Below are positions 57,328 through 64,000 of a DNA stretch of 64,000 nt, piece by piece. The stretch lies in NCBI GenBank assembly GCA_963783195.1, contig CAWAMV010000004.1:1612001-1676000 (forward strand), read 5' to 3'. The position numbers and the translations under genes were made by a program. A model generated the notes under the pieces. That model did no database searches. It saw only the letters and a program-made list of their open reading frames with translations, and was not told where the DNA came from. The DNA comes from Croceibacterium_B sp963783195 (GTDB taxonomy: Bacteria > Pseudomonadota > Alphaproteobacteria > Sphingomonadales > Sphingomonadaceae). How positions within the stretch are numbered: the first letter of the stretch is position 1; each line of letters opens with the position of its first letter.

Positions 57328-59991
57328 ATGCTTTCGACGAACGAAATCCGCCGGGTCTTCCTCGACTTCTTCGGCAGCGCCGATCACATGGTTGCGCCAT
57401 CCGCACCGCTGGTCCCGTACAACGATCCGACGCTGATGTTCGTCAACGCGGGAATGGTTCCGTTCAAGAACATCTTCACCGGTCTGGAAGCCGCGCCTGC
57501 GCCACGGGCTACCAGCAGCCAGAAGTGCGTTCGGGCGGGCGGCAAGCACAACGATCTCGACAACGTCGGCTATACCGCGCGCCACCTCACGTTCTTCGAG
57601 ATGCTCGGCAACTTCAGCTTCGGAGATTACTTCAAGGAGCGGGCCATCGAGCTTGCCTGGGGGCTGGTTACCAAGGAGTTCGGCCTCGACAAGGATCGGA
57701 TCTCGGTCACAGTCTATCACACAGATGACGAGGCGTGGGACCTATGGAAGCGCATCGCAGACCTGCCGGACGAGCGGATCATCCGTATCGCAACGAAGGA
57801 CAACTTCTGGGCGATGGGCGCCGACGGCCCCTGCGGCCCGTGCTCGGAAATCTTCTGGGACCACGGCCCGGAAGTGCCCGGCGGCCCTCCCGGTTCTCCC
57901 GACGAGGACGGCGACCGCTTTGTCGAGATCTGGAATCTCGTGTTCATGCAGTATCTCCAGGCCGCCGACGAGATTGTCGGTGACCTGCCGCGCCCGTCCA
58001 TCGATACCGGCATGGGGCTCGAGCGCATCGCCAGCGTCCTCCAGGGTCGGCGCAACGTGTTCGATACAGATACCTTCCGCACGCTCATCGCGGCAAGCGA
58101 GGACCAACTCGGCGCGAAAGCCGGCGAGAATGAGATCGCCAGCCATCGAGTGATCGCCGATCACCTGCGCTCGACCAGCTTCCTGATCGCAGACGGCGTC
58201 CTGCCCTCGAACGAAGGCCGAGGCTATGTGCTGCGCCGCATCATGCGTCGGGCCATGCGCCACGCGCACCTGCTCGGCGCCAAGGACCCGTTGATGCACC
58301 GCCTCGTCCCCGCACTGGTGGGCGAAATGGGGCAGGCCTATCCTGAGCTCGGCCGTGCCCAGGCGCTGATCCAGGAAGTGCTCGAGCGCGAGGAAACGAG
58401 GTTCCGGCAGACGCTCGACAAGGGCCTGCGCCTGCTCGACGAGGCGACCGGCGACCTCGGCGATGGCGGCGAACTGCCCGGCGAGACCGCGTTCAAGCTC
58501 TACGACACTTACGGCTTTCCCTACGACCTGACAGAGGACGCGCTGCGCGCTCGCGGCATCGGTGTCGACAAGGCGGGCTTCGATGCGGCGATGGAACGCC
58601 AGAAGGCCGCTGCTCGCGCCGCCTGGAAGGGGTCGGGCGCCGCGGCCGACGACGACGTCTGGTTCGACATCGCCGAGCGCGAAGGCAGCTCCGAGTTCAC
58701 CGGCTATGCCTCCACCGAGGGCGAAGGACGTGTGGTTGCGCTCGTCGTCGAGGGCAAGGAGACTGACAGGGCCGAGGCTGGACAGGACGTCTTGGTCCTT
58801 ACCAACCAAACCCCCTTCTACGGCGAAAGCGGCGGCCAGACAGGCGATGCGGGCTGGATTGCCGGGCCGAACGACCTGGCGATGACCGTCGAGGAAACGG
58901 CAAAGCCGCTCGGCCGCCTCCACGCCATGCGCGGCAAGATCGATCGCGGGGTCATCGCCGTCGGTGACACCGTACACCTGACGGTCGACGCCGAGCGCCG
59001 TGACCGCATCCGCGCCAACCACTCGGCCACCCACCTGCTGCACGCAGCGCTGCGCAACCACCTGGGCGATCACGTGACCCAGAAGGGTTCGCTTGTAGCC
59101 CAAGATCGCTTCCGGTTCGACTTCTCGCACCCAAAGGCGCTGACCGCGGCGGAGATTTCGGCGGTCGAAGCCGAGGTGAACGCCGAAATTCGCCACAACG
59201 AGAGCGTCGACATTCGTCTCATGAGTCCCGATGACGCCATCGCTTCGGGCGCCATGGCGCTGTTCGGCGAGAAGTATGGCGACGAGGTCCGCGTCCTCTC
59301 GATGGGCCGTCCAGGCAAGGACGGGAAGAGCTATTCGGTAGAACTGTGCGGCGGAACGCACGTGCGCGCGACAGGCGATATCGGTCTGTTCCGCATCGTT
59401 TCGGAAAGCGCCGTGTCCAGCGGCGTACGCCGGATCGAAGCGCTTACAGGCGAGGCGGCGCGCCAGTGGGTCGTCGGCCGGGAAGACGCGCTCAAGGCGG
59501 TCGCCGCTTCGCTCAAGACGTCTCCGGACGAGGTCGAAGCGCGCGTCGCGGCACTGGTCGACGAGCGACGCAAGCTCGAACGCGAGCTGGCGGAGGCGAA
59601 GAAGGCGCTGGCGCTCGGCGGTGGTGGGGGCGGTGCGACCGCCTCAACCGATGAGGACATCGGCGGCGTAAAATTCGCCGGCCAGGTGCTGGAAGGCCTC
59701 AACCCCAAGGACCTGCGCGGGCTGCTTGACGAGGCGAAAAAGCGTCTTGGAACGGGTGTCTCCGCGATCGTTGCGGTGAACGAGGGGCGCGCGACCTTCG
59801 GAGTTGCCGTGACAGGGGATCTGGTTGGCCGCTTCGACGCGGTGACGCTGGTGAGGGCCGGAGTTGCGGCGCTGGGCGGGCAGGGTGGCGGCGGCCGTCC
59901 CGACATGGCGCAGGGCGGAGGTCCCGACGGGGGCAAGGCGCAAGACGCGCTTGCCGCCGTGCGGGATATCCTGGCCAGCGAAACGGTCTAG
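57328..59991 (+). CDS. alaS: Alanyl-tRNA synthetase
   Basis: 887 residues. Class II synthetase charging tRNA-Ala. N-terminal catalytic domain: RRVFLDFFGSADHMVAPSAP, VNAGMVPFKNIFTGLE, and GPCGPCSEIFWD. The editing domain has the zinc motif HSATHLLHAALRNHLGDH and CGGTHVRATGDIGLFRIVSE. A C-terminal Gly-rich linker (GGGGGGATA) precedes the C-Ala domain with GVAVTGDLVGRFDAV. The frame is intact. It is tail to tail with a small gene. Confidence 0.97.
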   Translation: MLSTNEIRRVFLDFFGSADHMVAPSAPLVPYNDPTLMFVNAGMVPFKNIFTGLEAAPAPRATSSQKCVRAGGKHNDLDNVGYTARHLTFFEMLGNFSFGDYFKERAIELAWGLVTKEFGLDKDRISVTVYHTDDEAWDLWKRIADLPDERIIRIATKDNFWAMGADGPCGPCSEIFWDHGPEVPGGPPGSPDEDGDRFVEIWNLVFMQYLQAADEIVGDLPRPSIDTGMGLERIASVLQGRRNVFDTDTFRTLIAASEDQLGAKAGENEIASHRVIADHLRSTSFLIADGVLPSNEGRGYVLRRIMRRAMRHAHLLGAKDPLMHRLVPALVGEMGQAYPELGRAQALIQEVLEREETRFRQTLDKGLRLLDEATGDLGDGGELPGETAFKLYDTYGFPYDLTEDALRARGIGVDKAGFDAAMERQKAAARAAWKGSGAAADDDVWFDIAEREGSSEFTGYASTEGEGRVVALVVEGKETDRAEAGQDVLVLTNQTPFYGESGGQTGDAGWIAGPNDLAMTVEETAKPLGRLHAMRGKIDRGVIAVGDTVHLTVDAERRDRIRANHSATHLLHAALRNHLGDHVTQKGSLVAQDRFRFDFSHPKALTAAEISAVEAEVNAEIRHNESVDIRLMSPDDAIASGAMALFGEKYGDEVRVLSMGRPGKDGKSYSVELCGGTHVRATGDIGLFRIVSESAVSSGVRRIEALTGEAARQWVVGREDALKAVAASLKTSPDEVEARVAALVDERRKLERELAEAKKALALGGGGGGATASTDEDIGGVKFAGQVLEGLNPKDLRGLLDEAKKRLGTGVSAIVAVNEGRATFGVAVTGDLVGRFDAVTLVRAGVAALGGQGGGGRPDMAQGGGPDGGKAQDALAAVRDILASETV

Positions 59992-60164
59992 CGCGCGCCG
60001 CTGCTCGAGCGGCGGACGTCACCTTGGGCGCCACGCGCCAGGTCGGTCTTCTTTGTATTGTGGTTGGTCCTCTGGGGGCCCTTGATCGCCCCCTTGTCCG
60101 CGCCGACCTGGTCCTTCGGGCTGTCGTGTTTGATCGTATCCGGGCGTTGCTTGGCATCGCTCAT
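59988..60164 (-). CDS. Small hydrophilic protein of unknown function
   Basis: 58 residues from ATG 60164, with GGAGA at the right distance on the minus strand. The sequence is highly charged (MSDAKQRPDTIKHDSPKDQV, GADKGAIKGPQRTNHNTKKT) with no hydrophobic part and is probably disordered. Such short basic peptides are common in sphingomonads as stress-induced proteins, but this is an inference. It overlaps the alaS stop by 4 bases on the other strand. Confidence 0.6.
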   Translation of the reverse strand: MSDAKQRPDTIKHDSPKDQVGADKGAIKGPQRTNHNTKKTDLARGAQGDVRRSSSGAR

Positions 60165-60235
60165 GCAAATTCTCCTTCCACCCACCCAACGGCCCGCCAG
60201 CGGCAAAGGTCCACGAGCGTGCGGCGGTCCGGGCT

Positions 60236-62005
60236 TCAGACGCCTTCGCCGGCGGTGGTCGTGCGCAATTTCGGTTTGTGCTCCAGCGCCGCCCCTTCGC
60301 GGATCCGCTCGCGGAACTCGTCGCGCTTTTCGTGGATCGAGGCGATAACCGGTCCCATCGCAACCCCCAGATCGACCAGGACTGCCTCCGATAGCTGGAG
60401 CGATGCCTCGAGAGTCTCGGGCACCGCCGTGCTTGCGCCGCAGCGGTAGAGTTCGGCTGCATGGATCGTGTCGCGGGCGCGGGCGATGATCGGCAGTTCG
60501 GGATAGGCCGCGCGGACCTTGCGCACGATGCGCTGCACCAGGACCGGCTCGTCCATCGTCAAGATGATCGCGGGTGCGTTGGCGACCCCGATACGTTCAA
60601 GTGCTTCGGGCCGGGCAGCATTGGCAAATATCGCACGATAGCCTTCGCGCTTGGCTGTCTCGATGATGTCCGCATCGGAATCGATTGCAACGTAGGGCTG
60701 GTCATGGACCGTGAGCATATCGGCGATCAACTTGCCGACGCGGCCACACCCGACGATGATCACTCGTTCCTCTTCGGGACCGTCACCCAGTTCCGAAATG
60801 CCGGGGATGGGCTCGACCCGCCGCGCCAGCGCCTTGCCGAGGCGGGCGAGCAGCGGGGTGACGGTCAGACCGATCGCGGTCACGATCTGCCAGAACTGTG
60901 CCGTTTCAGGATCGATCAGCAGGGCCGTCGTTGCCGCGGTGAGGACGATCAGGGTGGTCTCGCTGGGACTGGCCATCAGCACGCCGGTTTCAGCCGCAGT
61001 GCCCCGACCGGCCCCCATCAATCGCAGCAAGATCATCGTGACGACCGCCTTGACCGTCAGCACGGTCACTACGGCCAGTGTGATGGGGCCCAGATTGGCC
61101 CAGATCGCACGCAAGTCTATGCCCATGCCGACGGTGATGAGAAACACGCCCAGGGCCAGTCCCTTGAAGGGATCGATGATACCCTCGACCTCCGCGTGGT
61201 ATTCGGTCTCCGCGATCAGCAGTCCGGCCACGAGTGCGCCGACGATCGGCGAGAGGCCGACGAGCGCGGTCGCCAGGCTTGCCCCGATGACCACGAGCAG
61301 GCTTGCGGCAAGGAAAAGTTCGGGGCTCTTGGTTCGCGCCGCCTGGGCGAACAGGCGAGGCAGGGCGATGCGGCCCAGTACCATCATGGCGCCGACCACG
61401 AGGAGGCCCTGCCAAAGGGTCGTGAACATGCCGCTCCAGCCTTCCTCGCCCGCATAGGGCGCGAGCGCGCCGAGCGTGAAGATGATCGGCACGATCGCGA
61501 TGTCTTCGAACAGCAGCATCGACAACGCGGCGCGGCCCACGGGCGTGTGATGGCCTGCAATCGGCAGAACGAGCGCCGTAGAGCTCAGCGCGAGCGCCAG
61601 GCCCAGACCCATCGCGCCCGTCCAGTCCTGCCCCAGCAGGGTCAGTCCGGTCGCGATGAGAAGCGAAATGATGGTCAGTTCGAGCGCGCCCAGTCCGAAC
61701 ACCAGCTTGCGCATGGTCCAGAGCCGATTGAACGACAGCTCCAGCCCGATCGTGAAGAGGAGAAGGACGATCCCGAATTCGGCAAAGGGATCAAGGCTTT
61801 CCTGGTCGGAGATCGTGAACCAGAAGAGCCAGGGATAGTCCGGTACCATGCGGCCAAGGCCGAACGGACCGACCAGCAGGCCGATCAGGATGAAGCCGAT
61901 GACAGGCGTGATGCGGAACCGGGCGAAGACCGGAATCACGATTCCCGCAGCGCCGAGGATGACCAGCGCATCCGACATCATGGGTGAGATCGCTTCGCCG
62001 TGCAT
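60236..62005 (-). CDS. Monovalent cation:proton antiporter-2 family (Kef-type)
   Basis: 589 residues. Residues 1-380 form about twelve membrane helices (ILGAAGIVIPVFARFRITPV, VLLLFTIGLELSFNRLW, LLIAETEYHAEVEGIIDPFK). Residues 400-520 form a TrkA-N regulatory domain with the nucleotide loop RVIIVGCGRVGKLIADML. It exchanges K+ or Na+ for protons, typically gated by nucleotide or glutathione. No ancillary KefF/G gene is nearby. ATG 62005 and an ATG at 61978 both precede the first helix, so the start is uncertain by a few residues. Confidence 0.9.
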   Translation of the reverse strand: MHGEAISPMMSDALVILGAAGIVIPVFARFRITPVIGFILIGLLVGPFGLGRMVPDYPWLFWFTISDQESLDPFAEFGIVLLLFTIGLELSFNRLWTMRKLVFGLGALELTIISLLIATGLTLLGQDWTGAMGLGLALALSSTALVLPIAGHHTPVGRAALSMLLFEDIAIVPIIFTLGALAPYAGEEGWSGMFTTLWQGLLVVGAMMVLGRIALPRLFAQAARTKSPELFLAASLLVVIGASLATALVGLSPIVGALVAGLLIAETEYHAEVEGIIDPFKGLALGVFLITVGMGIDLRAIWANLGPITLAVVTVLTVKAVVTMILLRLMGAGRGTAAETGVLMASPSETTLIVLTAATTALLIDPETAQFWQIVTAIGLTVTPLLARLGKALARRVEPIPGISELGDGPEEERVIIVGCGRVGKLIADMLTVHDQPYVAIDSDADIIETAKREGYRAIFANAARPEALERIGVANAPAIILTMDEPVLVQRIVRKVRAAYPELPIIARARDTIHAAELYRCGASTAVPETLEASLQLSEAVLVDLGVAMGPVIASIHEKRDEFRERIREGAALEHKPKLRTTTAGEGV

Positions 62006-62031
62006 CGGCTGTGGTCTATGGCAGGCAAGTC

Positions 62032-63270
62032 ATGGCCGACTCAACGGCAGAATTGTCAGTACCCCCCGCGATCGCGGATGTAATCGTCGTGGGGGGAGGG
62101 CCGGCGGGGATGATGGCTGCGTTCCTTCTCGCGCGTGCGGGAGTGCGGGTCTGTGTGCTGGAAAAGCATGAGGACTTCTTTCGCGATTTCCGTGGCGACA
62201 CCGTTCATCCCTCGACGATGCAGATCCTGGACGAGTTGGGTTTGCTCGTTCGCTTCCTCAAGCGGCCGCACAACCGGATCGACACCGCGGAAATCGACTA
62301 CAACGGGCGCATACTTCGGATCGGGGACCTGTCGCACCTGCACATGCCCGCGCCGTTCATCGCGATGATGCCCCAGTGGGACTTCCTAGATTTCCTGCGC
62401 GACGAGGCGGCGGCGTTTCCTTCGTTTTCGCTCCGCATGGAGGCGCCGGTCGTCGAACTGCTGGAAGAGAGCGGTCGTTATGCAGGCGTACGCCTTAAGG
62501 GTGGCGAGGTCCTTCGCGCCGCCAAGCTGGTGCTTATGTGCGACGGGCGCGACTCGCTGGTTCGGAAAATTCTTCCGCTCGAATCGCTCGGTGTGCCAAT
62601 CGACGTTTTCTGGTTCGCCGTTGCGAAGGTTCAGGCCGGATCGACCTTGCGGGGTGTCATCCGCGGACACCGCCTGTTCGTTGCAATCGACCGAGGGTGC
62701 TACTGGCAGTGCGCTGCCGTCATTGCCAAGGGCGGGGCGGAGCAGGTGAAGGCCCGCGGTATCGAGGCGTTCCGCGCCGATGTAAGATCCGCTCTACCGG
62801 AACTCGACGATGTCGATTCCGCTCTACCGGATTGGAACTCGGTGAGGCTCCTTTCGGTCTCGCTCGACCGGCTGACGCAGTGGTCCCGGCCGGGCCTCCT
62901 GGCGATCGGTGATGCCGCCCATGCGATGAGCCCGGTCGGCGGAATCGGGATCAACCTCGCAATCCAGGATGCCGTGGCGACAGCGAATGCCCTCGCCGGT
63001 CCGCTGGCCCGCGGGGAATGCGTCGATGAACTCCTGCCGCAGGTGCAAAAGCGGCGCATGTGGCCGACGAGGGTCATTCAGCGTTTTCAGCGCCTGGCCC
63101 ACGAGCGCATACTGCGGCCACTCATCGAAGGACGCCCGGAAGTTCCGCAAGAACCGCCAGCATTTCTCAAGCTCCTCGATCGCCATCCGCTCCTGCGTCG
63201 CATACCGGGCCATTTCATCGGCCACGGCGTGCGACAGGAGCATGTCCGTTCGCCCGAAGCGTTGCGCTAG
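62032..63270 (+). CDS. FAD-dependent hydroxylase (UbiH/PHBH-type group A)
   Basis: 412 residues from ATG 62032. The FAD loop is VIVVGGGPAGMMAAFLLARA, then FRDFRGDTVHPSTMQILDEL, LVLMCDGRDSLVRKI (DG motif), and the second FAD motif LLAIGDAAHAMSPVGGIGIN. Group A flavin hydroxylases oxidise aromatic rings using NAD(P)H and oxygen. The substrate is unknown; no aromatic pathway genes are next to it. It is divergent from the antiporter with only 26 bases between the starts. Confidence 0.87.
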   Translation: MADSTAELSVPPAIADVIVVGGGPAGMMAAFLLARAGVRVCVLEKHEDFFRDFRGDTVHPSTMQILDELGLLVRFLKRPHNRIDTAEIDYNGRILRIGDLSHLHMPAPFIAMMPQWDFLDFLRDEAAAFPSFSLRMEAPVVELLEESGRYAGVRLKGGEVLRAAKLVLMCDGRDSLVRKILPLESLGVPIDVFWFAVAKVQAGSTLRGVIRGHRLFVAIDRGCYWQCAAVIAKGGAEQVKARGIEAFRADVRSALPELDDVDSALPDWNSVRLLSVSLDRLTQWSRPGLLAIGDAAHAMSPVGGIGINLAIQDAVATANALAGPLARGECVDELLPQVQKRRMWPTRVIQRFQRLAHERILRPLIEGRPEVPQEPPAFLKLLDRHPLLRRIPGHFIGHGVRQEHVRSPEALR

Positions 63271-64000
63271 CCGCCGCCGGGCCCGCCCTTGTGGAGCGGT
63301 GCAGGCCCATCGGGCAGGTCCCCGCCATGGGAACCTTCGTCCCACTCGATGCGATAGAGGTCGAAGCGGCGGTCGGCGAGGTTGCGCACGGTGCCCTCGG
63401 CGCGGGCCCAGGACAGGTCGGCGAGATTCACGTCGCTGATGGTCAGCGTCTCGACGTTCTCGGTTGCCTCTGCGGCGATCCCGTCGCGGGCGAAAGGAAA
63501 GTCGCACGGGGTGAGGATGCAACTCTGGGCGTACTGGATGTCCATGTTCCCGACATTGGGCAGGTTGCCCACATTACCGCTCATGACCACGAAACACTGG
63601 TTCTCGACCGCCCGCGCCGCGCAGCAATACCGCACGCGCATGTAGCCTTGGCGGCTATCGGTACAGAACGGCACGAAGATAATCCGGGCACCCTCGTCCA
63701 CCAAACGGCGCGACAATTCGGGGAACTCGCTGTCATAGCAAATCTGCACGCCGATCGGACCGCAGTCGGTCTGGATGACATCGATGGAATCGCCGCCGCG
63801 AATGTTCCACCAATAGGCCTCGTTCGGCGTCGGATGGATCTTTTCCTGCGAATGGATCGACCCGTCGCGCAGGCAGACGTACGCGACGTTGTGAATGTCG
63901 CCGTCGTCCATCCGCGTGGGGTGCGATCCACCCACGATGTTGATGTTGAAGCGCAGCGCCATCGCGGCCAGAGCCTCGCGGATCTTCGGCGTGTAGTTGC
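63267..64000 (-). CDS. Carbon-nitrogen hydrolase (nitrilase fold), N-terminus outside window
   Basis: The frame runs off the window edge (…NYTPKIREALAAMALRFNIN), so the shown ATG at 63962 is internal. About 244 residues are visible. The catalytic Lys is in SIHSQEKIHPTPNE and the Cys in GPIGVQICYDSEFPELSRRL; the Glu of the triad lies in the missing part. Also GARIIFVPFCTDSRQGYMRV and VMSGNVGNLPN. In many proteobacteria this domain follows an N-terminal GNAT acetyltransferase; that cannot be seen here. The substrate is unknown. Its end overlaps the hydroxylase stop by 4 bases on the other strand. Confidence 0.88.
   Translation of the reverse strand, partial: NYTPKIREALAAMALRFNINIVGGSHPTRMDDGDIHNVAYVCLRDGSIHSQEKIHPTPNEAYWWNIRGGDSIDVIQTDCGPIGVQICYDSEFPELSRRLVDEGARIIFVPFCTDSRQGYMRVRYCCAARAVENQCFVVMSGNVGNLPNVGNMDIQYAQSCILTPCDFPFARDGIAAEATENVETLTISDVNLADLSWARAEGTVRNLADRRFDLYRIEWDEGSHGGDLPDGPAPLHKGGPGGG

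Noticed and set aside
60461..61987. Long plus-strand frame across the antiporter gene
   Set aside because: Low-complexity His/Gln/Arg-rich translation opposite the intact antiporter.

Overview
The window looks like part of the chromosome of an alphaproteobacterium, most likely a sphingomonad (Sphingomonadales, Erythrobacteraceae-like). The reasons are high GC, alphaproteobacterial LexA boxes of the form GTTC-N7-GTTC, a CckA hybrid kinase beside smpB and dapA, a TonB receptor with its own FecI/FecR pair, and sphingomonad-style GC-rich REP repeats. No rRNA, tRNA, CRISPR array, transposase or integrase was found. 

Layout. 1-9.8 kb: end of malate synthase G, a cell-surface signalling set (TonB receptor, FecR, ECF sigma), and directly upstream a tight operon of thermostable-hemolysin family protein, AMP-ligase joined to a heme-oxygenase-like diiron protein, SDR, TPR protein and methyltransferase. 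9.9-15.1 kb: PepO-type peptidase, a three-gene envelope-stress-like operon, a (GGGGC)n tract and the remnant of an MmeI-like restriction-modification gene. 15.2-20.2 kb: uvrA with a LexA box, then a low-GC island holding a bacterial ubiquitin-like system (ubiquitin-like protein, broken E1, DUF6527-like protein) that carries its own LexA box. 20.2-25.4 kb: accessory DNA rich in REP elements with small secreted proteins. 25.4-38.8 kb: argG, MATE transporter, cyclopropane synthase, a molybdopterin/cytochrome b/SDR/YceI operon, an HTH-NAD synthetase fusion with pncC, and an amidohydrolase. 39-64 kb: mostly core genes (phzF-like, rlmN, porin, greB, slt, dapA, smpB, two DUF2062 proteins, cckA, two DUF4139 proteins, recA, alaS, a Kef-type antiporter, a flavin hydroxylase and a partial nitrilase).

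The strongest candidate for a new system is the ubiquitin-like cluster. It sits behind uvrA, has a strong Shine-Dalgarno, and has a LexA box matching those of uvrA and recA (shared pattern GTTCC-N5-TGTTC). This suggests ubiquitin-like conjugation under SOS control, but the E1 gene needs five single-base corrections and contains one stop codon.

Caution: several genes carry single-base indels (the SDR at 6.4 kb, the ligase/diiron gene, the VOC gene, E1, and recA in its Walker B region). Three of the seven insertions fall inside GANTC sites, the CcrM methylation motif. Systematic sequencing error is a serious alternative to real mutation.
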